64,000 nucleotides of DNA, taken from the NCBI RefSeq assembly GCF_002101705.1, contig NZ_LQPC01000051.1:35792-99791 (forward strand), written 5' to 3'. Source of the stretch: Mycolicibacterium iranicum (GTDB lineage Bacteria; Actinomycetota; Actinomycetes; Mycobacteriales; Mycobacteriaceae). A program made the translations under genes and the position numbers. Numbering within the stretch: the first letter of the stretch is position 1; every line of letters starts with the position of its first letter. Below are positions 42,512 to 52,453 of this stretch, one piece after another. The notes beneath the pieces are model-generated. The model saw only the letters and a list, made by a program, of their open reading frames with translations. It did no database searches and was not told the origin of the DNA.

Positions 42512-42517
42512 TACGGT
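42512..42517 (+). promoter_or_regulatory. -10 box (TACGGT) of a leaderless pncB transcript
   Basis: TACGGT fits TAnnnT, and the GTG start at 42524 follows after 6 bases without a ribosome-binding site. Confidence 0.45.
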
Positions 42518-42523
42518 TGGGCT

Positions 42524-43879
42524 GTGAACCCCTCGCCCCGCGAGACGCCGGAGTCGTCCGCCTGGCCCTCCACGGCTTTGCTGACCGACAAGTACGAACT
42601 GACGATGCTCTCCGCGGCGCTACGCAACGGCACCGCGCACCGCCGAAGCTCGTTCGAAGTGTTTGCCCGCCGCCTGCCCGAAGGGAGACGCTACGGTGTC
42701 ACCGCAGGCACAGGACGGTTCGTGGAAGCGTTGCAGGCGTTCAGGTTCGACTCCACCGAACTGCAGTCGCTGGAGGACTTTCTCGATTCCGAGACCCTTG
42801 AGTACCTGGCCGAATACCGCTTCACCGGAGATGTGGACGGATATGGCGAGGGCGAACTCTATTTCCCCGGCTCCCCGGTGCTGTCGGTACACGGAACGTT
42901 CGGCGATTGCGTGATCCTCGAAACGCTGGTGCTGTCGATCTTCAACTACGACACCGCAGTTGCCTCGGCCGCGGCGCGCATGGTCAGTGCGTCGGCGGGG
43001 CGCCCGCTGATCGAGATGGGGTCCCGGCGAACCCACGAGCAGGCCGCCGTCGCCGCCGCCCGAGCGGCCTACCTTGCCGGCTTCACCGGTTCGTCGAACC
43101 TCGAGGCTCAGCGCCGCCACGGAGTCCCTGCACTGGGCACCAGCGCGCACGCCTTCACGCTGCTGCACACCTCCGACGGCACACCGTCGGACTGGGAGAA
43201 GGCGGCGTTTCGCGCTCAGGTGGATCGGCTAGGGGTCGGGACCACGCTGCTGGTCGACACCTACGACATCACCGCGGGGGTCGCCAACGCTGTGGAGGTC
43301 GCCGGTCCCGAGCTGGGCGCGGTGCGGATCGACTCCGGCGATCTGGGCGTGCTGGCCCGCCAGGTCCGCGAGCAACTCGACAGCCTTGGCGCGACGAAGA
43401 CCCGCATCGTCGTGTCCGGCGACCTCGACGAGTTCGCGATCGCGGCGCTGCGCGCCGAGCCTGTCGACCTCTACGGGGTCGGCACGTCGGTGGTCACCGG
43501 GTCCGGCGCCCCGACGGCGGGCATGGTCTACAAGCTCGTCGAGGTCGATGGCATCCCCGTCGAGAAGCGCAGCAGCCACAAAGAATCGCACGGAGGCCGC
43601 AAGCAGGCGCTGAGGCTGGCCAAGCCTTCCGGCACCGTCGTCGAAGAGGTGGTCCACCCGGCGGGCCACACCCCTGACATCCCAGCGGGCCTCGACTGGC
43701 GACCGCTCACCGTTCCGTTGATCCGCAACGGCGAAGCCGTCGCAGAGCTAGGGCTCGACGCCGCGCGCAGCACCGTCAGGGAGGGATTGCTGAGCCTGCC
43801 GTGGGACGGTCTCGCTCTCTCGAAGGGCGACCCGGCGATCCCGACGCGGATGATCGCGCCTGCGCCCGGCCGAGGCTAG
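42524..43879 (+). CDS. pncB: nicotinate phosphoribosyltransferase
   Basis: 451 residues from the GTG at 42524. Family blocks: ALLTDKYELTMLSAALRNGTAHRRSSFEVFARRLPEGRRYGV, EMGSRRTHE, LGTSAHAFTLLH (with the His that is phosphorylated), VRIDSGDL and GVGTSVVTGSGAP. It turns nicotinate into NaMN for NAD salvage; corresponds to PncB1 (Rv1330c). Followed after 6 bases by dinG. Confidence 0.95.
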   Translation: MNPSPRETPESSAWPSTALLTDKYELTMLSAALRNGTAHRRSSFEVFARRLPEGRRYGVTAGTGRFVEALQAFRFDSTELQSLEDFLDSETLEYLAEYRFTGDVDGYGEGELYFPGSPVLSVHGTFGDCVILETLVLSIFNYDTAVASAAARMVSASAGRPLIEMGSRRTHEQAAVAAARAAYLAGFTGSSNLEAQRRHGVPALGTSAHAFTLLHTSDGTPSDWEKAAFRAQVDRLGVGTTLLVDTYDITAGVANAVEVAGPELGAVRIDSGDLGVLARQVREQLDSLGATKTRIVVSGDLDEFAIAALRAEPVDLYGVGTSVVTGSGAPTAGMVYKLVEVDGIPVEKRSSHKESHGGRKQALRLAKPSGTVVEEVVHPAGHTPDIPAGLDWRPLTVPLIRNGEAVAELGLDAARSTVREGLLSLPWDGLALSKGDPAIPTRMIAPAPGRG

Positions 43880-43885
43880 ACACCC

Positions 43886-45865
43886 GTGGAAGTCACCGAC
43901 CTGCTGGCCACCGCGGTCACCGCGCTGGGTGGCACCGAACGCGAAGGTCAGATCGCCATGGCGCAGGCGGTGGCGGACGCCTTCGCCACCGGTAAGCACC
44001 TTGCGGTGCAGGCAGGAACGGGCACCGGCAAATCGCTCGCCTACCTCGTACCTGCGATCGCGCATTCGCTCCAGGACAACCGGCCTGTCGTCGTATCGAC
44101 GGCGACCATCGCGTTGCAACGCCAGCTCGTCGACCGCGATCTGCCCCGGTTGGTCGACTCCCTGGCGGCGTCACTGCCACGCCGGCCCACCTTCGCGTTG
44201 CTCAAAGGACGGGGAAACTATCTGTGCCTGAACAAGATTCACAATGGCTCGACAGGCAGTGAACCCGACGACATTCCGCAGGAGGAGCTGTTCTCACCCA
44301 TGGCCGCCAGCGCGCTCGGACGTGATGTCCAGCGCCTGACAGAGTGGTCGGAGTCGACCGACACCGGCGACCGTGACGAACTGAAACCCGGCGTCCCGGA
44401 CCGGTCCTGGTTACAGGTCAGCGTGTCATCCCGAGAATGCATAGGGGTTTCCCGCTGCCCCTTCGGCACGGACTGCTTCTCGGAACGGGCACGCGAACGC
44501 GCCGGGCAGGCCGATGTGGTCGTGACCAACCACGCGCTGCTGGCCATCGACGCCATCGGGGACCTCAACGTCCTTCCAGAGCACGAACTGCTCGTCGTCG
44601 ACGAAGCGCACGAGCTGGCCGACCGCGTCACCAGCGTCGCCACCGCAGAACTGTCGGCCACCTCGATGGGCGCGGCTCACCGTCGCGCCGCCCGCGTCGT
44701 ATCGGCCGAGCTCGCGCAGCGACTCGAGGCCGCGATCGCCACGTTCTCGTCGGCAATCTTCGACACCCGTCCGGGCCGCATCGATGTACTGGACGAGGAG
44801 ATGGCCAGCTATCTCACGGTGCTGCGCGACGCGGCGCACGCCGCACGCACGGCGGTCGACACGTCCCGCAACGATCCGAAGACGGCCTCGGCGCGCGCCG
44901 AAGCCGCCACCGCACTGTCGGACCTCGGCGACACCGCCGCCCGCGTCCTCGACTCGTTCGTCCCCGCCATCCCCGACCGCACCGACGTCGTCTGGATCGA
45001 CCAGTTCGACGACAACAGGACAGGCAGCCGCACGATCCTGCGCGTGGCACCTCTGTCGGTCGCAGGGTTGTTGCGCACCAGGCTCTTTGGACACAACACC
45101 GCGGTGCTGACGTCGGCGACACTGACCATCGGCGGCAGCTTCGACGCGATGGCGTCGGCATGGGGCCTCGCGGGAGGCGACGCCCCTGAAGCGGGATGGC
45201 GTGGCCTCGACGTGGGCTCACCGTTCGACCACGCGAAATCCGGGATTCTCTACGTGGCCGCGCATCTGCCCCCACCAGGACGCGACGGCACCGGTTCGGC
45301 CGAACAGCTCGACGAGATCACTGCGTTGATCGAGGCGGCAGGCGGACGCACTCTCGGCCTGTTCTCCTCCATGCGTGCGGCCAAGGCAGCGGCGGAGGTG
45401 CTGCGGGAACGACTCTCGACGCCGGTGCTCTGCCAGGGTGACGACACCACCTCGGCACTGGTCGCGCGGTTCGCCGACGACGAAGCGACGTCGCTGTTCG
45501 GCACGTTGTCGCTGTGGCAGGGCGTCGACGTACCCGGACCGTCGTTGTCGCTGGTGCTCATCGACCGGATCCCGTTCCCGCGTCCCGATGATCCTCTGCT
45601 GACGGCTAGGCAGCGGGCGGTCGCGTCCAGGGGTGGCAACGGTTTTATGGCGGTAGCGGCCAGTCACGCCGCGCTTCTGCTCGCGCAGGGTGCGGGCCGG
45701 TTGCTGCGCCGGGTCGACGATCGCGGCGTCGTCGCGGTGCTCGATTCGCGCATGGCGACGGCACGCTACAGCGGATTTCTGCGGGCATCCCTTCCGCCGT
45801 TCTGGGCAACCACCGACAGCGCGGCGGTGCGTGCGGCGCTGGCACGCCTGCGCGGCCCGAACTGA
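43886..45865 (+). CDS. dinG: DinG-type ATP-dependent helicase (XPD-like, Fe-S)
   Basis: 659 residues from a GTG. Walker A GTGTGKS at 44-50; four Cys of an Fe-S domain near residues 114 and 184-200 (NYLCLNK, SRECIGVSRCPFGTDCF); DEAH box near 238; C-terminal helicase motifs with LWQGVDVPGPSLSLVLIDRIPFPRP and QGAGRLLRR. A 5'-3' DNA helicase that resolves structured or R-loop DNA. Likely cotranscribed with pncB. Confidence 0.93.
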   Translation: MEVTDLLATAVTALGGTEREGQIAMAQAVADAFATGKHLAVQAGTGTGKSLAYLVPAIAHSLQDNRPVVVSTATIALQRQLVDRDLPRLVDSLAASLPRRPTFALLKGRGNYLCLNKIHNGSTGSEPDDIPQEELFSPMAASALGRDVQRLTEWSESTDTGDRDELKPGVPDRSWLQVSVSSRECIGVSRCPFGTDCFSERARERAGQADVVVTNHALLAIDAIGDLNVLPEHELLVVDEAHELADRVTSVATAELSATSMGAAHRRAARVVSAELAQRLEAAIATFSSAIFDTRPGRIDVLDEEMASYLTVLRDAAHAARTAVDTSRNDPKTASARAEAATALSDLGDTAARVLDSFVPAIPDRTDVVWIDQFDDNRTGSRTILRVAPLSVAGLLRTRLFGHNTAVLTSATLTIGGSFDAMASAWGLAGGDAPEAGWRGLDVGSPFDHAKSGILYVAAHLPPPGRDGTGSAEQLDEITALIEAAGGRTLGLFSSMRAAKAAAEVLRERLSTPVLCQGDDTTSALVARFADDEATSLFGTLSLWQGVDVPGPSLSLVLIDRIPFPRPDDPLLTARQRAVASRGGNGFMAVAASHAALLLAQGAGRLLRRVDDRGVVAVLDSRMATARYSGFLRASLPPFWATTDSAAVRAALARLRGPN

Positions 45866-45981
45866 TCCTCGGAGTCTCCCGATAACCGCTGCACGCGGCC
45901 TGGATTCACTATCCTGTCGGAAAGTTCGGTGCAATCTCTTGCGGATGGCCATCCGCGCACCACTACCGAAAGGCGGCGTCC

Positions 45982-47439
45982 ATGAGCCCGTCGAGAAGTC
46001 CGCGGCGCCTGCTGGCCGCCGGCGTCGTCGCGTGCACCGCGCTGGCGGGCGCTGCATGCTCGACCACGTTGCAGGGCAACGCCGTATCGGTGTTCGACGA
46101 TCCGTTCAGCGTCGCCGGTATGCCCGCGACCGACGGTCCGACCGGCTTGCGCCCGAACGCGGAACCCCCGGCACGCGACGTCGAGGGCACCGACGGCGGC
46201 GAGATCGACGAACTGGCCGCCAGCGCCGTCAGCGACATCGAGGACTACTGGGCCACCGCCTACGAAGAGGCCTTCGACGAACCTTTCAAGCCGGTGGCCG
46301 AGCTGATCTCCTGGGACGCCAACGGCTTCGACGGCGAGTTCTGCGGCGACGACACCTACGGGCTGGTCAACGCGGGTTACTGCTATGACGACAGGACGAT
46401 CGGCTGGGACCGTGGCGAACTGCTCCCCGGGCTGCGGCGCGCGTTCGGAGACATGGGCGTGGTCATGGTCCTGGCGCACGAGTACGGGCACGCCGTCGCG
46501 CGCCTGGCCGCGCTGTCCAAGGACGACACCCCGACACTGGTCGCCGAGCAGCAGGCCGACTGCTTCTCGGGTGCCTACATGCGCTGGGTCGCCGAGGATT
46601 CGTCCCCACGCTTCACGCTGAACACCGGCGAAGGCCTCAACACCGTTCTCGCAGGTGTCATCTCGTTCCGCGATCCGCTTCTCGCCGAAGGCGATCCCGA
46701 CGTCGGTTACGACGAGCACGGTTCGGCGTTCGAACGCCTCTCGGCGTTTCAGTTCGGCTTCGCCGACGGCCCGACGGCGTGCGCCGCCATCGACCTTCGC
46801 GAGATCGGTCAGCGACGCGGCGACCTGCCCGTGCTGCTGCCGGAGGATCAAACGGGCGAGTTGCCGGTCACCGAGGACTCCGCCCGATCCATCGTCGACG
46901 CGATGGGAATTCTGTTCTCGCCCAAGAACCCTCCGGCGTTGAGCTTCGACGTCGAGGACGCCGAGAACTGCGCCGACGCCAGGCCGAGCCCACCCGCGTC
47001 GTTCTGCCCGGCGACCAACACGATCATTGTCGACCTACCCGCGCTGGAGGAGCTTGGCGCGTTGCCGGATCCCGCCGATGGGACCAGCCTCGCGACCGGA
47101 GACAACACGGCTTACTCGGTGCTGGTGTCCCGCTACATGCTGGCGATCCAGCAGGAACATGGTGGAGTGGCGCTCGACAACGCCGAGGCTGCGCTTCGCA
47201 CCGCATGTCTGACGGGGGTGGCCACAGTCAAGCTGACCAAAGAGGTCGAGACGCCCGACGGCGACACCATCGCCCTGACGGCAGGCGACGTCGACGAAGC
47301 GGTATCCGGGATCCTCGTCAACGGCTTGGCCGCCAGTGACGTCAACGGCGACTCGGTGCCGGCCGGCTTCTCACGCATCGACGCGTTCCGTCTCGGCGTC
47401 CTCAGCGACACCGACCGCTGCTTCAAGCGCTTCCCCTGA
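45982..47439 (+). CDS. secreted lipoprotein with a neutral zinc metallopeptidase (HExxH) domain
   Basis: 485 residues. A twin-Arg-like, hydrophobic signal (PRRLLAAGVVACTALAGAAC) ends at a lipidation Cys26. The zinc site HEYGH is at 166-170, and the third ligand is probably in EQQADCFSGAYMRWV, as in YpfJ/putative neutral zinc metallopeptidases. The C-terminal half is acidic and carries several Cys that may form disulfides outside the membrane. It lies between dinG and glgP, where the M. tuberculosis order has no gene. GAAAGGCGG precedes the ATG. Confidence 0.88.
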   Translation: MSPSRSPRRLLAAGVVACTALAGAACSTTLQGNAVSVFDDPFSVAGMPATDGPTGLRPNAEPPARDVEGTDGGEIDELAASAVSDIEDYWATAYEEAFDEPFKPVAELISWDANGFDGEFCGDDTYGLVNAGYCYDDRTIGWDRGELLPGLRRAFGDMGVVMVLAHEYGHAVARLAALSKDDTPTLVAEQQADCFSGAYMRWVAEDSSPRFTLNTGEGLNTVLAGVISFRDPLLAEGDPDVGYDEHGSAFERLSAFQFGFADGPTACAAIDLREIGQRRGDLPVLLPEDQTGELPVTEDSARSIVDAMGILFSPKNPPALSFDVEDAENCADARPSPPASFCPATNTIIVDLPALEELGALPDPADGTSLATGDNTAYSVLVSRYMLAIQQEHGGVALDNAEAALRTACLTGVATVKLTKEVETPDGDTIALTAGDVDEAVSGILVNGLAASDVNGDSVPAGFSRIDAFRLGVLSDTDRCFKRFP

Positions 47440-47468
47440 GGCCCTGCCGCCGGGCCCGCCGGAGGGGG

Positions 47469-50099
47469 TCAGGCCAGGGCGACGAGACCGAGCTCGTTGT
47501 CCCCTGCCAGCAGTCGATGGTGCGGGAGCACCCGCACCGTGTAACCCACCGACCCGGCGAACGGCAACGGCGTCGTCGCGGAGAAGATCTCGTTGCCGGT
47601 GTCTGCCGTGCCGGTATGGGTCATCGGCAGCGTGGTCGCGTCCACGAGCACATCCCCGCCGTCGACGCGCCCGAGCACGGCCTGGACCGTCACCTCGTCG
47701 GGGCGAAGGCCGCCCAGCTGGACCATCGCCGTCAGCGTCAGCTCCGATCCCAGCAGCGGGACGTCGGGCAGCCCGTAGCTGTCCACATCGGTGATCTTGA
47801 CCTGCGGCCACGCAGCCGCGACCCGGCGCCGGTACTCGGCGAGCTCGCGCGCCGCCCCGAACGGCACCGCGTACTCGGCCGCACTCGGCTCTCCGGGCTC
47901 GATCACCTTGCGCAGCGCCTGCGCCGCGGGCAGGTAGTACTTCTGTGTGTAATCGCGAACCATCCGCGAGGCCAGCACCTTCGGCCCGAGTCCCTGCAGC
48001 GTATGGCGCACCATCTCGACCCAACGGGTCGGCACGCCGTGCTCGTCGCGTTCGTAGAACTTCGGAGCGACGGCACGCTCGAGAAGGTCGTACAGCGCGG
48101 CGGCTTCCAGGTCGTCGCGGCGGCCCTCGTCAGCGAGACCGTCGGCCGTCGGAATCTCCCAGCCGTTCTCGCCGTCGTACCACTCGTCCCACCAACCGTC
48201 GCGGATCGACAGGTTCAGGCCTCCATTGAGCGCACTCTTCATCCCTGAGGTGCCACAGGCCTCCAGGGGACGCAGCGGGTTGTTCAGCCACACATCGCAG
48301 CCGTGATAGAGCTTGCGCGCCATCGACATGTCGTAGTCGGGCAGAAACGCGATGCGATGCCGCAGATCCTCGCGGTCGGCGAAGCGCACGACCTGCTGGA
48401 TCAGTGCCTTGCCACCTTCGTCTGCGGGGTGTGATTTGCCTGCCACGATCAGCTGGATCGGCCGTTCCTCGTCGAGCAGAAGCCTGGCCAGCCTGTCGGG
48501 GTCACGAAGCATCAGCGTCAACCGCTTGTAGGTCGGCACTCTTCGCGCGAATCCGATCGTCAGCACGCCTGGATCGAATGCTGTTGCAATCCAACCTAAC
48601 TCGGCGTCAGATGCGCCACGCTCCAGCCACGAGCGGCGAAGCCGGGCACGGACGTCGTCGATCAACTCCTCACGTAACTGAGAGCGGATCCACCACATGT
48701 GCCCCGGATCCACCTCGTGCAGGCGCTGCCAGGTCTCCGGCTCGCTCAGCGAGCTCAGATCCGTGCTGCCGATCAGTTCGCGCCCGAGTTGCAGCCACTG
48801 CGGCGCCGCCCAGGTCGGGGCATGTACACCGTTGGTGACGGATCCGATCGGCACCTCGTGCGGGTCGAAGCCCTCCCACAGCCCGTTGAACATCTCGCGG
48901 CTGACCCGGCCATGCAGCAGCGACACCCCGTTGGCTCGCTGGGCGAGCCGCAGCCCCATGTGCGCCATGTTGAACTTCGTCGGATCGTCCTCCGCGCCGA
49001 AAGCGACGATCCGTTCCAGCGACACCCCGGGCAACAGACGCGAGTCGCCCGCAGGCGACCCACTGGGCTCGGGACCGAAGTAACGCTGCACCATATCCAC
49101 CGGAAACCGGTCGATGCCCGCAGCCACCGGCGTGTGCGTGGTGAACACCGTCGAGGCACGAACGACGGTCAGCGCGGTGTCGAAATCCAGACCTGCCTCG
49201 ATCAGCTCCCTGATGCGCTCGGCGCCGAGGAAGCCCGCGTGCCCTTCGTTCATGTGGAACACCTCGGGCGCTGGAAGGCCCTCGACCTCGGTGAACGCGC
49301 GGATCGCCCGGACCCCGCCGATGCCCGCGAGAATTTCCTGACGGATCCGGTGTTCCTGGTCGCCGCCGTAGAGCCGATCGGTCACCGACCGCAGGTCGTG
49401 TTCGTTCTCGGGAATGTCGGAATCGAGCAGCAGCAACGGAATTCGGCCAACTTGGGCGATCCAGATCCGTGCGTGCAGCTTCGCGCCGCCGGGCAGCGCA
49501 AGTCGGATCAACACCGGGCCGCCCTGCCCGTCGGTCAACAGCCGCAACGGCAGCCCCTGTGGATCCAACGATGGGTAGCTCTCGTGCTGCCATCCGTCCG
49601 CAGTCAAGGATTGGCGGAAGTATCCGGAGCGGTAGTAGAGACCGACGGCAATCAGCGGCAGACCCAGATCCGACGCGGACTTGAGGTGGTCTCCGGCCAG
49701 AATGCCCAAGCCACCCGAATAATTCGGCAGGACTTCGGCGACGCCGAACTCCATCGAGAAGTACGCGATGCCCTTGGGCAGCTCGGCGGACTGCTCATCC
49801 GCGAGCTGTTGGTACCACAACGGCCTGGTCAGGTAGTTGTCGAGCTCCGCCGCCAGTGCATCGAGGCGCCGGACGAAGGACTCGTCACGGGAGAGTTCCT
49901 CGAGGCGCGCGGGCGCGACCTGCCCCAGCAGTGCGACAGGATCGCCGCCGACGTGCGCCCAGACCTGCGGGTCGATGGCCTCGAACAGATCCTGTGTGGG
50001 TTTGTCCCAGGACCAGCGCAAATTGACGGACAGGCGCTCGAGAGCGGCCAGCTGCCCGGGAAGGTGCGCGCGGACGGTGAATCTGCGGAGTGCTTTCAC
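47469..50099 (-). CDS. glgP: alpha-glucan (glycogen/maltodextrin) phosphorylase
   Basis: 876 residues from a GTG. Blocks: YFSMEFGVAEVLPNYSGGLGILAGDHLKSASDLGLPL near the N-terminus and the PLP site GTSGMKSALNGGLNLSIRDGWWDE. It resembles GlgP (Rv1328) of the long N-terminal DUF3417 type. It releases glucose-1-phosphate from alpha-1,4-glucan and can act in reverse. Divergent from glgE; the 259-base gap contains their promoters, but I see no clear operator there. Confidence 0.95.
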   Translation of the reverse strand: MKALRRFTVRAHLPGQLAALERLSVNLRWSWDKPTQDLFEAIDPQVWAHVGGDPVALLGQVAPARLEELSRDESFVRRLDALAAELDNYLTRPLWYQQLADEQSAELPKGIAYFSMEFGVAEVLPNYSGGLGILAGDHLKSASDLGLPLIAVGLYYRSGYFRQSLTADGWQHESYPSLDPQGLPLRLLTDGQGGPVLIRLALPGGAKLHARIWIAQVGRIPLLLLDSDIPENEHDLRSVTDRLYGGDQEHRIRQEILAGIGGVRAIRAFTEVEGLPAPEVFHMNEGHAGFLGAERIRELIEAGLDFDTALTVVRASTVFTTHTPVAAGIDRFPVDMVQRYFGPEPSGSPAGDSRLLPGVSLERIVAFGAEDDPTKFNMAHMGLRLAQRANGVSLLHGRVSREMFNGLWEGFDPHEVPIGSVTNGVHAPTWAAPQWLQLGRELIGSTDLSSLSEPETWQRLHEVDPGHMWWIRSQLREELIDDVRARLRRSWLERGASDAELGWIATAFDPGVLTIGFARRVPTYKRLTLMLRDPDRLARLLLDEERPIQLIVAGKSHPADEGGKALIQQVVRFADREDLRHRIAFLPDYDMSMARKLYHGCDVWLNNPLRPLEACGTSGMKSALNGGLNLSIRDGWWDEWYDGENGWEIPTADGLADEGRRDDLEAAALYDLLERAVAPKFYERDEHGVPTRWVEMVRHTLQGLGPKVLASRMVRDYTQKYYLPAAQALRKVIEPGEPSAAEYAVPFGAARELAEYRRRVAAAWPQVKITDVDSYGLPDVPLLGSELTLTAMVQLGGLRPDEVTVQAVLGRVDGGDVLVDATTLPMTHTGTADTGNEIFSATTPLPFAGSVGYTVRVLPHHRLLAGDNELGLVALA

Positions 50100-50358
50100 G
50101 CGTCTTCACGTTACTGCCGTCGACTGCGCGCGCGTGGCACGTTCCCTTCCCCGATTCCTTACCAGATTCGCGGGTCCAACCTTCCCCGCTGTCCGACGGA
50201 AGGTTGAGCCGGACACTACGGTGGGTATAGGCGCGACTAGGGCAGTGTCGATGCGAGGTTTGTGCCGGAGTGCCACCAGATCGACGCTGCAGACGAGACC
50301 AGACAACGACGCGTGCGGTGTATGCCGCAGCATGTTCGAGTGGTAGGGAGAGTCGAAA

Positions 50359-52449
50359 GTGACCGCCGGTCGTATCGAGATCGATGACGTCCAGCCCGTC
50401 GTATCCAACGGGCGCTTCCCCGCCAAAGCGGTTGTTGGTGAGGTACTGCCCGTATCCGCGACCGTGTGGCGGGAAGGCCATGACGCCGTGGCGGCCACCC
50501 TGGTGGTGCGATATCACGGTGCCACCTACCCCCCGCTGGCGGAGGAACCACCGGGACGCGTGAGCGCTCCCGAACCTGTTCCGATCCAGGACGTGGTGAG
50601 CACCAAGGGCCGTGGCAAGCCGAGGGCGCTGCCGATGGCGATGGGCCGCACCCCGGACGTTTTCCACGGGCAGTTCAGCCCGGACGAAGTGGGTCTGTGG
50701 ACTTTCCGGGTCGACGGGTGGGGCGACCCCATCGCCACGTGGCGCAAGCATGTGATCGCCAAACTCGACGCGGGTCAGAGCGAGGGCGAGCTCAACAACG
50801 ACCTTCTGATCGGTGCGCGGCTGCTCGACCGCGCTGCCACGGGCGTTCCGCGCCAGGACCGCTACCCGCTCGCCGAGGCGGCCGCCCGCCTGCGCGAGCC
50901 TGGCGACCCGTTCTACCGGGCGGGTGCGGCCTTGGCGCCCGACATCACCGCCCTACTCGACCAATATCCGCTGCGTGAGCTGATCACCCGCGGGCAGCAG
51001 TACGGCGTCTGGGTGGATCGTCCGCTGGCCCGTTTCAGCTCCTGGTACGAGTTCTTCCCGCGGTCGACGGGTGGCTGGGACCAGTCCGGAAACCCTGTGC
51101 ACGGAACCTTCGCGACGGCGACCAAAGCCCTACCGCGTATCGCGAGAATGAATTTCGACATCGTCTACCTGCCTCCGATCCACCCGATCGGCAAGGTGCA
51201 CCGCAAGGGGCGCAACAACAGCGTCACGGCGGCACCGGGTGATGTCGGATCGCCGTGGGCCATCGGCAGCGACGAAGGCGGACACGACGCAGTCCACCCC
51301 GACCTCGGAACGATCGAGGACTTCGACGACTTCGTGAGCGCCGCCCGCGACGAGGGTCTCGAGGTGGCGCTGGACCTTGCCCTGCAGTGCGCGCCTGATC
51401 ACCCGTGGGCACGAGATCACCCCGAGTGGTTCACCGTGCTGCCCGACGGCACGATCGCCTACGCAGAGAACCCTCCCAAGAAATACCAGGATATCTATCC
51501 GCTGAACTTCGACAACGACCCGACCGGGTTGTACGAAGAGGTTCTACGGGTGGTGAAGTTCTGGGTTTCCCACGGCGTCAAGGTCTTTCGTGTCGACAAC
51601 CCGCACACCAAGCCGCCGAACTTCTGGGCCTGGCTGATCGGCGAGGTCAAGAACATCGACCCCGACGTGCTGTTCCTCGCCGAGGCGTTCACCCGTCCTG
51701 CCCGACTGTTCGGGCTGGCCAAGCTCGGTTACACGCAGTCCTACACCTACTTCACCTGGCGTACGTCCAAGGCGGAGCTCACCGAGTTCGGTCAATCCAT
51801 TGCCGAGCACGCCGACTACAGCAGGCAGAGCCTGTGGGTCAACACGCCCGACATCCTGCACGAGAGCCTGCAGCACGGCGGACCCGGCATGTTCGCCATC
51901 CGCGCCGTCCTGGCATCGACCATGAGCCCAACATGGGGCGTGTACTCGGGGTACGAACTGTTCGAGCACCGCGCTGTGCGGGAAGGCAGCGAAGAGTATC
52001 TGAATTCCGAGAAGTACGAGCTGCGGCCGCGCGACTTCGACGCCGCTCTCGCAGACGGCGAATCGCTGGAACCGTTCCTCACCCGCCTCAACGAGATCCG
52101 GCGGGTACATCCCGCGTTGCACCAGTTGCGCACCATCACGTTCCACCACATCGACAACGACGCGCTGCTGGCCTACAGCAAGTTCGATCCGATCTCCGGT
52201 GACCAGGTGCTCGTCGTGGTGACACTCAACGCGTTCGGCCCGGAAGAGGGCACCCTCTGGCTCGACATGGGCGCACTGGGCATGGATCAACACGATCGAT
52301 TCTGGGTACGCGATGAGATCACGGGCGAGGAATACCAGTGGGGACAAAGCAATTACGTGCGGATCGATCCGGCCCGGGCCGTCTCTCACGTACTGAACAT
52401 GCCCCAAGTTCCGGCCGACCAACGATTGAACCTACTGCGTAGGGAGTGA
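50359..52449 (+). CDS. glgE: maltose-1-phosphate maltosyltransferase
   Basis: 696 residues from a GTG. GH13 catalytic residues: nucleophile Asp413 (FRVDNPHTKP) and acid/base Glu442 (LAEAFTRP), 29 apart as in S. coelicolor GlgE. The N-terminal helical and DUF3416 region (FSPDEVGLWTFRVDGWGDP) is present. GlgE extends alpha-1,4-glucan from maltose-1-phosphate made from trehalose or ADP-glucose. Four bases before glgB. Confidence 0.96.
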   Translation: MTAGRIEIDDVQPVVSNGRFPAKAVVGEVLPVSATVWREGHDAVAATLVVRYHGATYPPLAEEPPGRVSAPEPVPIQDVVSTKGRGKPRALPMAMGRTPDVFHGQFSPDEVGLWTFRVDGWGDPIATWRKHVIAKLDAGQSEGELNNDLLIGARLLDRAATGVPRQDRYPLAEAAARLREPGDPFYRAGAALAPDITALLDQYPLRELITRGQQYGVWVDRPLARFSSWYEFFPRSTGGWDQSGNPVHGTFATATKALPRIARMNFDIVYLPPIHPIGKVHRKGRNNSVTAAPGDVGSPWAIGSDEGGHDAVHPDLGTIEDFDDFVSAARDEGLEVALDLALQCAPDHPWARDHPEWFTVLPDGTIAYAENPPKKYQDIYPLNFDNDPTGLYEEVLRVVKFWVSHGVKVFRVDNPHTKPPNFWAWLIGEVKNIDPDVLFLAEAFTRPARLFGLAKLGYTQSYTYFTWRTSKAELTEFGQSIAEHADYSRQSLWVNTPDILHESLQHGGPGMFAIRAVLASTMSPTWGVYSGYELFEHRAVREGSEEYLNSEKYELRPRDFDAALADGESLEPFLTRLNEIRRVHPALHQLRTITFHHIDNDALLAYSKFDPISGDQVLVVVTLNAFGPEEGTLWLDMGALGMDQHDRFWVRDEITGEEYQWGQSNYVRIDPARAVSHVLNMPQVPADQRLNLLRRE

Positions 52450-52453
52450 CGAG

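Noticed and set aside
47435..47473. Hairpin terminator between the metallopeptidase and glgP genes
   Set aside because: The outer 5-base arms pair but inner mismatches make the stem weak; not listed as a feature.
50100..50358. Operator or riboswitch in the glgP/glgE gap
   Set aside because: No convincing palindrome or conserved aptamer-like structure could be recognised by eye.
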